A stretch of 64,000 nucleotides of DNA from Aggregicoccus sp. 17bor-14 (GCF_009659535.1 NZ_VJZZ01000002.1:496001-560000); one strand, 5' to 3'; positions 26,124-36,513 are shown, numbered from the stretch's first letter. The notes: generated by a model not told the origin, from the letters alone. Numbers and translations are program-made.

Positions 26124-28292
26124 ATGTCCGCTCCGCCCAAGCCTCCCCCCCTGCAGCGCGTGCACCTCGCGCTGCGCACCCTGCCCCCCCGCCTCGAGCG
26201 CGCCGTGGAGGCGCTGCCCCCGCGCCTGCAGCGCCTGGTGGACGCGCTGCTCGCGGCGACCAACCGCGTGCACCTGCCCAGCGCCTCGGTGCTGCCCTTC
26301 GCGGGGGCGGTGGTGGGGGTGTACAGCGGGCTCGCGGCGGGCATCTTCGCGAACCTCATCGGCCTGGTGAGCGGGATGGCCTTCGGCTTCCCGCACGTCA
26401 TCGACCTCTTCCGCAAGCGCAGCGACACGCGCCTCTTCCTCGCCGAGGCGCTCGCCGGGGCGCACTGGCACTTCGAGTACATCGTGGTGGCGCTGCCGCT
26501 GGCGCTGGGCGGGCTCGCGCTCGCGCGGCTCATCTCGCCGGGCGGCCCGCGCGACGTGGTGCGCCGCCGCCTGCGCGTGCTCGCGCTGCTCACGCTGGGC
26601 GCGCTCGCGCTCTACTACCCGCTGGTGGCGCTCGCGGCGGTGAACACCGTGCTCGGGCGCACGCACAACCTGGGCGCCTTCCTCAAGTACGTGCCCTGGT
26701 TCCTGGTGCTGCTCGCGCCCACGCTGGGCGGCATGGTGGTGGGGCGCATCCTGCGCAACCACCCCGAGGCGCACGGGCACGGGGTGCCCGAGGTGGTGCG
26801 CGCGGTGGAGCGCGAGGGCGCGGGGCTGCCGGCGCACGAGGGCCTGCGCAAGCTCGTCGCCTCGGCGGTCACCATCGGCTCGGGCGGCAGCGCGGGGCGC
26901 GAGGGGCCCATCGTGTTCGGCGGCGCGGCCTTCGGCTCCGAGGTGGGGCGCACGCTGGGCTTCAGCCGGCGCGACCTCTCCATCCTGCTCGCCTGCGGCG
27001 CGGGGGCGGGCATCGCGGCGTCCTTCAACGCGCCCATCGCGGGCGCGCTGTTCGCGATGGAGATCCTGCTGCGCGAGATCCGCCTCCAGGTCTTCAGCCC
27101 CATCATCCTCGCCAGCGTCACCGCCACCATGGTGGGCCGCGGCGTGATGGGCAGCGCGCCGATGCTCGCGCGCGTGAACTACAGCATGGTGAGCGGCTGG
27201 GAGATCCTCGCCTACGGCCTGCTGGGCGTGGTGTGCGGCCTGCTCGCCTTCCTCTTCCTCGAGGCGCTGCACGCGGTGGAGGCGCTGTTCCAGGGCAAGG
27301 GCAAGAGCCGGCTCTCGCAGCTGCTCGGAAAGCGCGGCCTCCCCTTCCGCGCGGGGCTGGGCGGCCTGCTCGCCGGCGCGCTCGCGCTGGTGCACCCGGC
27401 GGTGTGGGGCACGGGCCACGAGTACGCGAACGAGGCGGCGGTGGGGAAGCTCACGCTCGGGGTGCTCGCGCTCGGCTGCGTGGCGAAGCTGCTGGCCACG
27501 GCGCTGACCATCGGCTCGGGCGGCTCGGGCGGCACCTTCTTCCCGGCCACCGTCATCGGCGCGCTCGGCGGCGGCGCGCTGGGCGAGGCGCTGCACCGGC
27601 TGCTACCCGGAGTCACGGCTCCCAGCGGCGCCTACGCGATGGTGGGCATGGGCGGCACGGTGGCGGCGATGACGCGCGGGCCGCTCACCGGGATGATGAT
27701 GATCTACGAGCTGAGCGGGAACTACGCGATCATCCTCCCGCTGATGGTGACCTGCACCATCGCGAGCTTCCTCTGCCACGCGCTCGCCGAGCGCCGCGCC
27801 GCGCAGCACGCGCCGGCGGAGCGCCCGCGGCGCCAGGTGCCGGTGGGCACGGGCAACCTCATCGCCTGGACGGGGGCGCTCGCGCCGGACGTGCCCGCGC
27901 TGCAGGTGCGCGAGCGGCTGCTGGCCTCGCCCTCGGGGGCGCTGCCCGTGCGCGGCGTGGACGGCGCCGTGGCGGGCGTCATCGCCGCGAGCGCCCTGGG
28001 CGCGCGCTGGCGGCTCGTGGGCGGAGAGTCCACCGCGGCCGCGCTCGCCGAGCCGGCCACCCCGCTGGGGCCGGCCACGCGCGTCGCCGATGCGCTGGAG
28101 GCGATGGACGCCCAGGACGTGGACGCGCTGCCGGTGGTGGACGGGGAGGGGGGCCGGGTGGGCGTGGTCACCCGCGGCGTGCTGCGCCGCTTCCTCGAGC
28201 AGGCCCCCGCGGCGCAGCCTCACGGCGCGCCGCCGGCCGCGCCTCCTCCCGCGCCGGAAGAGCCCTTCGCGCCGACCGAGATGCGCAGCTAG
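26124..28292 (+). CDS. ClC-family chloride channel/transporter with CBS region
   Basis: A 722-residue membrane protein. Family motifs: GSGGSAGREGP (about 262-272, the GxxGREGP anion-path motif) and GSGGSGGTFFP (the GGxFxP motif). About 12 hydrophobic segments span residues 55-560, with a soluble tail at about 580-700 that reads as a CBS-domain pair ending in a Pro-rich stretch. ClC proteins move chloride or exchange it for protons across the inner membrane. The gating glutamate follows the GREGP motif. Start chosen at the ATG (26124) after a short Pro-rich leader. Convergent with the aminotransferase gene, sharing CTAG as both stops. Confidence 0.92.
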   Translation: MSAPPKPPPLQRVHLALRTLPPRLERAVEALPPRLQRLVDALLAATNRVHLPSASVLPFAGAVVGVYSGLAAGIFANLIGLVSGMAFGFPHVIDLFRKRSDTRLFLAEALAGAHWHFEYIVVALPLALGGLALARLISPGGPRDVVRRRLRVLALLTLGALALYYPLVALAAVNTVLGRTHNLGAFLKYVPWFLVLLAPTLGGMVVGRILRNHPEAHGHGVPEVVRAVEREGAGLPAHEGLRKLVASAVTIGSGGSAGREGPIVFGGAAFGSEVGRTLGFSRRDLSILLACGAGAGIAASFNAPIAGALFAMEILLREIRLQVFSPIILASVTATMVGRGVMGSAPMLARVNYSMVSGWEILAYGLLGVVCGLLAFLFLEALHAVEALFQGKGKSRLSQLLGKRGLPFRAGLGGLLAGALALVHPAVWGTGHEYANEAAVGKLTLGVLALGCVAKLLATALTIGSGGSGGTFFPATVIGALGGGALGEALHRLLPGVTAPSGAYAMVGMGGTVAAMTRGPLTGMMMIYELSGNYAIILPLMVTCTIASFLCHALAERRAAQHAPAERPRRQVPVGTGNLIAWTGALAPDVPALQVRERLLASPSGALPVRGVDGAVAGVIAASALGARWRLVGGESTAAALAEPATPLGPATRVADALEAMDAQDVDALPVVDGEGGRVGVVTRGVLRRFLEQAPAAQPHGAPPAAPPPAPEEPFAPTEMRS

Positions 28293-29503
28293 GCCGCGCG
28301 CATCCGCTCGAGCGCGCGGGCGAGCGCGTCCACCTCGTCCAGCGTGTTGTAGTGCAGCAGCGAGGCGCGCACGGCGCCGTCCGGCATCCGCCCCAGCGCC
28401 TGCATCGCGAGCGTGGCGTAGTAGTGGCCCGCGGCCACGCCGATCTCCTCCTGCGCGAGCCGCTCGGCCACCTGGCGCGGGGTGAGTCCCTGCACGTTGA
28501 AGCAGAAGGTGGCGGCGCGCCCCTCGGGAGTCCGCAGGCCGTACAGCGTCACGTGCGGCAGGGCCTGGAGGCGCTCGAGGCCCGCCTCCAGCAGCGGGCG
28601 CTCCAGGCTCTCGATGTGCCCGTACGCGCGCTGCAGCCCCTCGCGCCCCGGCAGGCCGTCGCCGAGCACCTCGCGCAGGTAGCGCAGGGAGCCCAGCCAC
28701 CCGGCGAGGGCCTCGTGGCTCGCGGTGCCCGGCTCGAACTTCTGCGGGCTGTCGTCCGGGACGAACCACAGCTTGTCCGCGGGCAGCCCCGCGAGCAGCC
28801 CCTCGCGCACGTAGAGGCAGCCCAGGTGCGGGCCGAAGACCTTGTAGGGCGAGAAGAGGGCGAAGTCCGCGCCCCAGGCCTTCACGTGGGGCAGGTGGTG
28901 GGGGCTCGAGTGCACGGCGTCCACGATCAGCCAGGCCCCGGCCTCCCGCGCGAGCGCGCCCGCGGCCGCCACGTCCGGCGTCGTCCCCACCGAGTTCGCG
29001 GCGGCCGTCACCGCGACGAGCCGCGTGCGCTCGGAGAGCAGCGGCCGCAGGTCCGCCGGATCCAGGCGCCCCTCGGGCCAGCGCGCGCGCCAGGTGCGCA
29101 CCTGCACCCCTTGCGCCTCGAGCGCCCGCCACGGGCTCGCGTTCGCCTCGTGCTCGAGCTCGCTCACCACCACCTCGTCCCCTGCGCGGAAGAGCCGCGA
29201 GAAGGCGCGCGCGAGCTGGAAGGAGAGCGCGGTGGCGCTGGTGCCCAGCATCACCTCCTCGGGCGTGCAGCCCAGGAAGGCGGCCGTCTCGGCGCGCGCC
29301 CGGGCCTTCACCTCGGTGGCGCGGCGCGAGGCGGGGTAGGGCATCCCCACGTTGCAGCTGCCCGCCGTGAGGAAGTCCGCAATCGCCTGGATGCAGTGCG
29401 TGGGCACCTGCGCCCCGGCGGCGTTGTCCAGGTAGCGGAAGCCCGAGCGCAGGGCCGGGAAGTGCGAGCGCACGGAGGCGGGGCTGGGAGGGGAGGAGCG
29501 CAT
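28289..29503 (-). CDS. Class V aminotransferase, cysteine-desulfurase-like
   Basis: A 404-residue PLP enzyme similar to the TIGR01976-type cysteine desulfurase-like proteins. PLP contacts: D195 and H198 (VDAVHSS) and lysine K221 in FSPYKVFGPH. The catalytic Cys loop of true IscS/SufS enzymes is not recognisable, so the substrate may differ. Cytoplasmic. ATG at 29503 lies in the short gap before the divergent kinase-like gene (start 29558). It shares the stop tetranucleotide CTAG (28289-28292) with the ClC gene. Confidence 0.9.
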   Translation of the reverse strand: MRSSPPSPASVRSHFPALRSGFRYLDNAAGAQVPTHCIQAIADFLTAGSCNVGMPYPASRRATEVKARARAETAAFLGCTPEEVMLGTSATALSFQLARAFSRLFRAGDEVVVSELEHEANASPWRALEAQGVQVRTWRARWPEGRLDPADLRPLLSERTRLVAVTAAANSVGTTPDVAAAGALAREAGAWLIVDAVHSSPHHLPHVKAWGADFALFSPYKVFGPHLGCLYVREGLLAGLPADKLWFVPDDSPQKFEPGTASHEALAGWLGSLRYLREVLGDGLPGREGLQRAYGHIESLERPLLEAGLERLQALPHVTLYGLRTPEGRAATFCFNVQGLTPRQVAERLAQEEIGVAAGHYYATLAMQALGRMPDGAVRASLLHYNTLDEVDALARALERMRAA

Positions 29504-29557
29504 GGTGCGCGCGAGCATAGCGCCGCAGGAGACGCGCGGGCCGGGTAGCATCCCCCC

Positions 29558-30055
29558 ATGGCTCAGCAGGCGATGCTGCACTTCATCTGTGGGAAGGCGG
29601 GCTCGGGGAAGACCTCGCTCGCCCGGGCGCTCGCGGCGCGCGAGCGCGGGGTGTTCTTCTGCGAGGACGCGTGGCTCGCGCGGCTCGGGGCCCCCATCGC
29701 CTCGGTGCAGGACTACGTGGCGGCGGCGGCCCGGGTGCGCAGCATGATGGAGCCCGTCATCGCCCAGCTGCTCGCGCTGGGCGTGCCGGTGGTGCTGGAC
29801 TTCGCGGGCAACACGCCGCGCGAGCGCGCCTGGGTGCGCTCGCTCTTCGAGCGCGCGGGAGCCGCACACACCCTGCACCTGCTCGAGCTGGACGACGAGA
29901 CGTGCTGGGCCCGCATCGCGCAGCGCAACGCCGAGCGCCCCGAGGGGCTCTTCTTCGGCGAGGTGTCGCGCGCGCTCTTCGACGCCGTCACCCGCCACTT
30001 CGCTCCGCCCACGCCCGAGGAGGGCTTCACCCTCGAGCGCCATCCCCAGGGCTGA
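29558..30055 (+). CDS. Small P-loop kinase-like ATPase
   Basis: A 165-residue protein with Walker A GKAGSGKT (12-19) near the N-terminus and a hydrophobic strand (PVVLDFAG) as Walker B-like element. Pattern and length match small AAA/zeta-toxin-like or nucleotide-kinase-like proteins that phosphorylate a small substrate. No antitoxin is adjacent. The divergent gene is a PLP enzyme. Function unknown beyond ATP binding. Confidence 0.8.
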   Translation: MAQQAMLHFICGKAGSGKTSLARALAARERGVFFCEDAWLARLGAPIASVQDYVAAAARVRSMMEPVIAQLLALGVPVVLDFAGNTPRERAWVRSLFERAGAAHTLHLLELDDETCWARIAQRNAERPEGLFFGEVSRALFDAVTRHFAPPTPEEGFTLERHPQG

Positions 30056-30061
30056 GGGGCC

Positions 30062-31543
30062 TCACTGCCCCGCGCGCGGGCGCAGCAGCGCGGCCGAGTC
30101 CACGTGCAGCGCGAGCCGCCCCAGCGCCTGCCCGCGCACGACGAAGCCGTCGCCCTCCGCGTACACGCCCAGCGGGGTGAAGGCCTCCACGTGCCCCTCG
30201 AGCCGCAGGCCCGGGGCGAGCTCGCGCTGCAGCCCGGCCTCGGCGAGGCCGCGCAGGCGCTCGAGCTGCGCGCGCACGGGGAAGCGCGCGTTCTGCGCGA
30301 GCAGCTCGCGCAGCGTCTCGTGCCCCCAGCGCTCGGCGTAGCGCGCGAGCGCGTACTCGGTGCCCAGCGCGTACTCCACGTCCTCGAGCACCAGCGCGCC
30401 GCTCGCCGCGTCGTAGCGCGGGCGCGCCGTGAGGTACACGTCCCCCTCCAGGCGGCGCAGGCCGAGCAGCCCGGTGTGCAGCGTCACGTGCACGCGCAGG
30501 AGCGCCCCGCCGCCGCTGCCCTCCACCCCGACGTCGTCGATCTTCAGCCGGTGCCCCTGCAGAGAGAGCGCGCGGCCCCGCAGCTGCTCGCGCAGCCGCG
30601 CCCCCAGCTCCGCGAAGCCGATGCGCGCGTCCAGCGCGAGCTGCGCCGGAGCGTCGTCGCCGTCCGCGGGCAGCAGCGGGGGCAGGGGCTGGGGCTCGAC
30701 CTCGGGCGCGCGCCCCACCGAGAGCAGCGGGCGCACGCGCACCCGCAGCGTGGCGGAGACGCGGAGCCCCTCGCCGTGGGGCGGCGTCACCTGCACCGCG
30801 CTGGGGCGCAGCGCGAGCCACACCCCGCTGCCCAGCGCGAGCGGCCGCTGCAGCTGCTGCCACACGGGCGTCACCCGCGGGCGCAGCTGGGTGAGCTGGG
30901 GCACGCGCGCATCCAGCTGCGCGAGCGCCGCGTCCAGGCGCGGGGTGAGCGCGGCGCGCAGCCGCTCCGTCACGTCGTAGCGCAGGAAGGTCACGCGGCA
31001 GGGGGAGGGGAAGTCGAGCGTGTAGCCGCTCTTCGCGCGCAGGTGCCAGTCGCGGGACCACGAGAGCCCGGAGCGCAGCGCGAGCGAGAGCGTGGGCGAC
31101 TCGCCGCTCGCGCCGCAGCTGGCCACCTCCGGGCACAGGGTGCGGCTCACCCGCAGGCAGGCGCGCGCGAGGTAGCGCGCCCCGAAGCGGGCATGCAGCT
31201 CCGCGCCCTGCACCTCCACCTGGAAGGGCGCGCGCTCGACGCGGTACTTGAGCCCCACCCGGCCGTTGGCCACCGGCGTCCACGCCTCCGTCTCGTCCAC
31301 CACCCGGGGCACCTGCTGCTCGAGCGCCGCGAGCGCGCCCTTCAGGTCCAGCTCCACCGGCAGCGCCACCACCGACTCGGGCAGCTCGGGCGGCGGGGGG
31401 CTCGGGCGCAGCGCGGGCCGCGGCACCTCCAGATGCTCGGTGCAGCCGCCGCGCCCCAGCAGCCCCAGCGCGCCCCCGAGGAGCAGCAGCGTCAGCACCC
31501 CCCAGGGCAGCCACCTGCGCGCGCGTGAGTGTCGAGCCGCCAT
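30062..31543 (-). CDS. DUF4403-family envelope protein
   Basis: A 493-residue protein with one N-terminal membrane anchor (about 10-33), then a Pro-rich linker and a long beta-rich region typical of DUF4403 (repeated SLDARIGFAELGARLREQL-like segments). The family is unstudied; tandem TULIP-like lipid-binding folds have been suggested by analogy and I treat that as conjecture. Start supported by AAGGAGGGG before the ATG. It is divergent from ohrR with about 70 bases between starts, which holds the OhrR operator, so it could share regulation by chance of position only. Confidence 0.8.
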   Translation of the reverse strand: MAARHSRARRWLPWGVLTLLLLGGALGLLGRGGCTEHLEVPRPALRPSPPPPELPESVVALPVELDLKGALAALEQQVPRVVDETEAWTPVANGRVGLKYRVERAPFQVEVQGAELHARFGARYLARACLRVSRTLCPEVASCGASGESPTLSLALRSGLSWSRDWHLRAKSGYTLDFPSPCRVTFLRYDVTERLRAALTPRLDAALAQLDARVPQLTQLRPRVTPVWQQLQRPLALGSGVWLALRPSAVQVTPPHGEGLRVSATLRVRVRPLLSVGRAPEVEPQPLPPLLPADGDDAPAQLALDARIGFAELGARLREQLRGRALSLQGHRLKIDDVGVEGSGGGALLRVHVTLHTGLLGLRRLEGDVYLTARPRYDAASGALVLEDVEYALGTEYALARYAERWGHETLRELLAQNARFPVRAQLERLRGLAEAGLQRELAPGLRLEGHVEAFTPLGVYAEGDGFVVRGQALGRLALHVDSAALLRPRAGQ

Positions 31544-31579
31544 TCCCCTCCTTCTACCCCAGGCCGCGTGCAGATTCAG

Positions 31580-31607
31580 TTGCGCGCAATCGAATTGCGA
31601 GCAATAT
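31580..31607 (+). promoter_or_regulatory. OhrR operator overlapping the ohrR promoter
   Basis: TTGCGCGCAA (31580-31589, perfect palindrome) is followed by ATTGC-GA-GCAAT (31594-31605). The pair sits 10-35 bases before the ohrR ATG. Possible promoter: TTGCGC (31580-31585) and CAATAT (31602-31607) with a 16-bp spacer, so a bound repressor would cover both elements. Confidence 0.65.
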
Positions 31608-31614
31608 ACATCCC

Positions 31615-32045
31615 ATGGACCCGCTGCTCCTCGAGCACCAGCTGTGCTTCGCGCTCTACGCCGCCACGCGGGCGATGACGCAGGCGTACGCGCCGCTGCT
31701 CGAGCCGCTGGGGCTGACCTATCCGCAGTATCTGGTCATGCTGCTGCTCTGGGAGGAGGACGGTCTGGCCGTGCGCCAGCTCGGCGAGCGGCTGGAGCTG
31801 GACTCCGGCACCCTCACCCCGCTGCTCAAGCGCCTGGAGGCCGCGGGCCTCTTGCGCCGCGCGCGCGACCGCGCGGACGAGCGCGTGGTGCGCATCCACC
31901 TCACGGCCGCGGGCCGTAGCCTCAAGGCGCGCGCGCGGGGCATCCCGCGCGCCGTGGCCTGCAGCGCAGGCCTGCAGGCGGGCGAGCTCACCCGCCTGCG
32001 CACCGAGCTCCGTCGTCTCACCCACACCCTGAAGGAGAATCGCCC

Positions 32046-32049
<4 letters not shown>
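31615..32049 (+). CDS. ohrR: Organic-hydroperoxide-sensing MarR-family repressor OhrR
   Basis: A 144-residue MarR-type winged-helix repressor. It matches Xanthomonas OhrR with a constant offset of 11: reactive C11 (C22 there) in HQLCFALY, Y25 (Y36), Y36 (Y47) and resolving C116 (C127). It is therefore a 2-Cys sensor whose oxidation releases DNA. The recognition helix region is around residues 62-80 (DSGTLTPLLKRLEAAGLL). The operator lies directly upstream, and ohr follows with an ATGA overlap, so autoregulation and control of ohr are expected. Confidence 0.95.
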
Positions 32050-32459
<410 letters not shown>

Positions 32460-32478
32460 GCCGGCTGAGCCGCCTGCG

Positions 32479-33372
32479 CTAGGCGCTCTCCTTCCAGGCC
32501 TCGAGCCCCTGCGCGTCGAGCGCCTGGAAGTCCGCGTCGCTCAGGCGGATGCGGGCCGCGGCCGTGTTCTCCTCCAGGTGCTTCACCTTCCCGGTGCCCG
32601 GGATGGGGAGCATCACGGGGCTGCGGCGCAGCACCCACGCGAGCGCCACCTGCGAGAGGCTCGCCCCCAGGCGCTTCGCGAGCGTGTCCAGGAGGCTGTT
32701 GGGCGTCGCGAGGCCGCCGGCGGCGAGCGGGTACCAGGGGATGAAGCCGATGCCGTGCTGCTCGCAGTAGCGCAGCACCTCCTCGCTCCCGCGCTCCACC
32801 AGGTTGTAGCGGTTCTGCACCGTGGCCACGCGGAAGTGGCGGCCGGCCGCCTGCACCTCCTCCACGCTCACCTCGCTCAGGCCCACGTGCTGGATGAGCC
32901 CCTCCTTCTGCATCTCGGCGATGGCGCCGAACTGCTCGTCGCGCGGCACCTTCGGGTCGATGCGGTGCAGCTGCCACAGCGCGAGGCGCTCCTGCTTCAG
33001 CCGCCGCAGGCTCATCATCACCTGCTGGCGCAGGTACTCGGGGCGCCCCAGCGGGCGCCAGATGTCCGGCCCGTGCCGGGTGAGGCCGCCCTTGGTGGCC
33101 ACCACGAGGCCGCGCGCGTACGGGGCGAGCTCCTCGCCGATGAGCCGCTCGCTCACGTCCGGGCCGTAGCTGTCCGCGGTGTCGATGAAGGTGATGCCCA
33201 GCTCGGGCAGCCGGCGCAGCACGCGGCGCGCCTCGGCCACGTCCGCGGGCTCGCCCCAGATGCCCTTGCCGGTGATGCGCATCGCGCCGAAGCCGAGCCG
33301 CACCACCTCCAGGTCTCCGCCAATCTTGAACGTGCCGCTCGCCACAGCGCTGCCTGCGCTCGTTGGGCTCAT
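32479..33372 (-). CDS. Aldo/keto reductase
   Basis: A 297-residue TIM-barrel oxidoreductase. The catalytic tetrad is complete: D64 and Y69 (FIDTADSYG), K94 (VATKGG) and H136 (WQLHRID). The NADPH-binding end reads [13 protein letters not shown]. It would reduce aldehydes or ketones with NADPH; the substrate is not evident. ATG at 33372 fits the family N-terminus. Convergent with ohr at a 19-base distance. No regulator is adjacent. Confidence 0.93.
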   Translation of the reverse strand: MSPTSAGSAVASGTFKIGGDLEVVRLGFGAMRITGKGIWGEPADVAEARRVLRRLPELGITFIDTADSYGPDVSERLIGEELAPYARGLVVATKGGLTRHGPDIWRPLGRPEYLRQQVMMSLRRLKQERLALWQLHRIDPKVPRDEQFGAIAEMQKEGLIQHVGLSEVSVEEVQAAGRHFRVATVQNRYNLVERGSEEVLRYCEQHGIGFIPWYPLAAGGLATPNSLLDTLAKRLGASLSQVALAWVLRRSPVMLPIPGTGKVKHLEENTAAARIRLSDADFQALDAQGLEAWKESA

Positions 33373-33437
33373 TTGGGTGTACCTCCGGGTGAAGGGGGGG
33401 TGAGAGCCCCTGCACTAATCACCGTGGGGCGGGTGCG

Positions 33438-34514
33438 CTAGGCCGGAACGAGGCAGTAGAGCGTGGTCACCTCGCGCGAGCGCGCGGCGTGCAGGGGGTC
33501 CGAGGTGTCCTTCGCCTTGCCGTGGCGCGCGGGGGTGGAGCGCTTCCACTTCACCTTCAAGCCCGCCTCCCGCAGCTGCGCCTCGAGCCAGCCCTCCGCG
33601 CGCAGTCCGAGCAGCACGGCCAGGTCCGAGAGGACGAGCAGCCCCTCTCCGCCGGGGGTGAGGTGCGCCGGCAGCTCCGCGAGGAAGCGGCGCAGGAAGG
33701 CGCTGTCCTCGTCGAACACGGCGCGGTCCACGCGGTTCTTCGGGGGCTCGGGGATCCACGGCGGGTTGCTGATGACCAGGTCCGCACGGCCCTCGGGGAA
33801 CAGGTCCGCCTGCGCCACGCTGAAGCGCTCGGCGAGCCCGAGCCGCTCGGCGTTCTCCCGCGCGCAGGCGACCGCGCGCTCATCCACGTCGGTGGCCTGC
33901 ACCGAGTGCGCGCCGTGCTGCAGGAGCAGGAAGGAGAGCACGCCGGTGCCGGTGCCCACGTCGAACACGCGCCGGCCCTCCACGCCGGGCAGGCGCAAGA
34001 GCAATTCCACGTAGTCCGTGCGGGTGGGCAGGTACACGCCGTAGTGCGGGTGCAGGCGCCCGGCGAGCCCCGGCACCTCGAGCCCCTTGCGGCGCCACTC
34101 CGCCGCGCCCAGCATGCCGAGCAGCTGCTTGAGGGGCACGCGCGTCGTCTCGGCGGTGGGCTCGCCCCAGGTCCAGCGGCAGGCCTGGGACACGTCCGGT
34201 GCGCGGGCGAGCGAGAGCCGGTAGTCGCGGTCCAGCTCCACCACCAGGTGCGAGAGCACCTCGTGCTCGAGCTGGCGCGCGCGGCGCTCGGCGCGGAAGG
34301 CCTCGAGGGGGCTCTTGACCGCGGGCGTGCGCGGGAGCCTGCGCGCGAGCGCCCCCAGCAGCTGCTTCGCGTTGTGGAAGTCCCCCGTGTACAGCAGGTA
34401 CTCGCCGCGCCGCAGCCGCTTGAGGGCCGCGTCCGCGCTGAGTCGATCGTCCACGGGGCTGAGCCGCGCGGGGGCGGGCGCGTCGCTCTCGGAGTGCCAG
34501 GTGAGGGAGTCCAC
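33438..34514 (-). CDS. PrmC/HemK-like class I methyltransferase
   Basis: A 358-residue protein. The SAM-binding motif is FDVGTGTGVL and motif IV is NPPW (SNPPWIPEP), typical of N-methyltransferases acting on glutamine, adenine or guanine. The N-terminal 150 residues are extra compared with PrmC and contain a helical domain with LHPHYGVYLPTRTDYVELLL. Substrate unknown. GTG at 34514 is chosen; an upstream GTG at 34523 is possible. Divergent from the CreD-like gene. Confidence 0.85.
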   Translation of the reverse strand: MDSLTWHSESDAPAPARLSPVDDRLSADAALKRLRRGEYLLYTGDFHNAKQLLGALARRLPRTPAVKSPLEAFRAERRARQLEHEVLSHLVVELDRDYRLSLARAPDVSQACRWTWGEPTAETTRVPLKQLLGMLGAAEWRRKGLEVPGLAGRLHPHYGVYLPTRTDYVELLLRLPGVEGRRVFDVGTGTGVLSFLLLQHGAHSVQATDVDERAVACARENAERLGLAERFSVAQADLFPEGRADLVISNPPWIPEPPKNRVDRAVFDEDSAFLRRFLAELPAHLTPGGEGLLVLSDLAVLLGLRAEGWLEAQLREAGLKVKWKRSTPARHGKAKDTSDPLHAARSREVTTLYCLVPA

Positions 34515-34690
34515 GGAGGGCACCCTACACGCCGGGGCGCGCGCGCGGGGGCCCGCGTGTGGGCCTTCCGGGACAGAATGTCCGCGCAGGTGGCCGCAGG
34601 GCCGCGCTTCGGGCGCGGCCGTGCAGCCGCAGGGCAGGGGCCCTCCAGGGGAGCGGGGCGCTGGCACGCGGCCTGCTCTGGCGCCGGCCC

Positions 34691-35959
34691 ATGCGAAACC
34701 TCCTGGCCATCGGCTTCATCTGGGTGGGCTGCGCGCTCGCGTGGACCATCCTCGGCTCCACGCTCGTCGCGCGCTCGGGCGAGTCCTCCTCGGAGCTGCT
34801 CGGGGAGGTCCATGCGCTGTGGGGCAGCCCCATGGTGCAGGAGCCTCCCACGGCGCTCTACCGCGAGAAGCGCACGGTGACCGAGACCGTGAGCGTGAAC
34901 GACGCGCAGGGCCTGCCGCACGTGCAGACGGTGCAGCGCGAGGAGGAGGTGCCGCGCGCGGCGGCGCTGGAGCGCAGCAGCCTGGAGGCCTCGCTCTCGC
35001 TCGAGCAGCGGCGCAAGGGACTGCTGTGGTTCCCCACCTACGCGGTGGACTTCCGCGGCCAGTACGTCTTCGTGAACCCGGATGCGCAGCCGCAGGAGCT
35101 GGAGTTCAGCTTCCCGCTCCAGAAGGACAGCGTGGGCTACGACGGCTTCGCGGTGCACGATGCCGCGGGCGCACTGGTGCCCACGAGCATCGCGGACGGG
35201 ACGGCGCGCTGGCGCGCACGGGTGGGGCCGGGCGAGCGCACCTCGTTCTCGGTGGGCTACCGCTCGCGCGGCACCGAGCGCTGGGAGTACGCGCTCACGG
35301 AGGGCACCGGCCAGGTGCGCCACTTCTCGCTGCTGCTGCGCACGGACGATGCGCGCGTGGACTTCCCCGTGGGCTCGCTCTCGCCCTCGCGCCACGCGGC
35401 CACGGGGCGCGGCTGGGAGGGAGAGTGGGAGTTCGAGAGCCTGGTGTCCTCGGCCCGCGTGGGCGTGGCGCTCCCGGGGCGGCTCAACCCGGGCCCGCTC
35501 GCCGCGCGCATCACCTTCTTCGCGCCGGTGGGGCTGCTGTTCTTCTTCTTCGTGGTGGGGATCCTCGCCACCGTGCAGGGCCAGCGCCTGCACCCGGCGA
35601 ACTACTTCCTCTTCGGCTGCGCCTTCTTCGCCTTCCACCTGCTCTTCGCGTACCTGGTGGACCACCTGCCCATCGCCCCCGCCTTCACGCTCGCGGCGGT
35701 GGTGAGCGTGGCGCTCGCCACCACCTACGCGCGGCTCTTCGTGGGCTGGCGCTTCGCGCTGCGCGAGCTGGGAGGCGCGCAGCTCGTGTACCTGGTGCTC
35801 TTCAGCCTCACCTTCATGTGGGAGGGCTTCACCGGGCTCGCCATCACCGTGGGCGCCATCCTCACGCTCTTCATGGTGATGCAGGTGACGGGGCGCGTGG
35901 ACTGGCGCCAGCTGGGCCTGCCGCGAGACCCCGTCACGGGCGCGCCCAAGCTGGGCTAG
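34691..35959 (+). CDS. CreD-like inner-membrane protein
   Basis: A 422-residue membrane protein. One N-terminal segment (about 5-25) is followed by a large periplasmic beta domain (about 40-270) and a cluster of about five C-terminal membrane helices (about 275-410). This layout, together with TERWEYALTEGTGQVRHF and LAATVQGQ-like segments, matches CreD (PF06123), an inner-membrane protein linked to envelope and beta-lactam stress in other bacteria. No creBC neighbour is present, so regulation must differ. ATG follows a GC-rich intergenic region with no clear terminator. Confidence 0.8.
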   Translation: MRNLLAIGFIWVGCALAWTILGSTLVARSGESSSELLGEVHALWGSPMVQEPPTALYREKRTVTETVSVNDAQGLPHVQTVQREEEVPRAAALERSSLEASLSLEQRRKGLLWFPTYAVDFRGQYVFVNPDAQPQELEFSFPLQKDSVGYDGFAVHDAAGALVPTSIADGTARWRARVGPGERTSFSVGYRSRGTERWEYALTEGTGQVRHFSLLLRTDDARVDFPVGSLSPSRHAATGRGWEGEWEFESLVSSARVGVALPGRLNPGPLAARITFFAPVGLLFFFFVVGILATVQGQRLHPANYFLFGCAFFAFHLLFAYLVDHLPIAPAFTLAAVVSVALATTYARLFVGWRFALRELGGAQLVYLVLFSLTFMWEGFTGLAITVGAILTLFMVMQVTGRVDWRQLGLPRDPVTGAPKLG

Positions 35960-36019
35960 CGCGGCGTCCTTCGGAGCGCTGTCGACGTGCGCGTCCGAGC
36001 GGCTACGCTCGCGCGCACC

Positions 36020-36505
36020 ATGTCGCCACGTGCCCTGTGCCTCGCGCTCTCGCTGCTGCTCTCCTCCGCGGTCGTCGGCTGTGCGAGCGGTGCCCGGACG
36101 CTGCCAGGAGCGACCGCGGGCGTGGTGGAGCGGCTCTACTTCGGGCGCACCTTCCCGGGCGGCGAGGTCTCGGACGCGGACTGGGCGGCCTTCCTGCGCG
36201 ACGAGGTCACCCCGCGCTTTCCCGCCGGCCTCACCGCCTGGCCCACGCAGGGGCAGTGGCGCGATACGGCCACCGGCGAGGTCACCCGGGAGCCGGGCTT
36301 CGTGCTCGAGCTGCTGCACCCCGCACAGGAGGACGCGGCGCAGAGGGTGGAGGGGCTCTGCGAGGCATACCGCGCCCGCTTCCACCAGAAGGCGGTGCTC
36401 TGGATGCGCAGCGAGGTGCAGTGGCGCGAGGTCGCTGCGCCGGCCGTCGCACCACCGGCTGCCACCGTGCCGCAGTCTCGCGGGGCGCCCGCGCTCGTGC
36501 CCTAG
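36020..36505 (+). CDS. DUF3574 lipoprotein
   Basis: A 161-residue protein with lipobox VVGC (Cys21). Residues 35-125 read as the DUF3574 module: ERLYFGRTFPGG, ADWAAFLRDEVTPRFPAGLT, and RDTATGEVTREPGFVLEL. Family function is unknown; a role in the envelope is likely. ATG at 36020 precedes the signal peptide. The gene nearly touches the convergent DUF1275 gene (9 bases between stop codons). Confidence 0.85.
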   Translation: MSPRALCLALSLLLSSAVVGCASGARTLPGATAGVVERLYFGRTFPGGEVSDADWAAFLRDEVTPRFPAGLTAWPTQGQWRDTATGEVTREPGFVLELLHPAQEDAAQRVEGLCEAYRARFHQKAVLWMRSEVQWREVAAPAVAPPAATVPQSRGAPALVP

Positions 36506-36513
36506 GCCGGGCC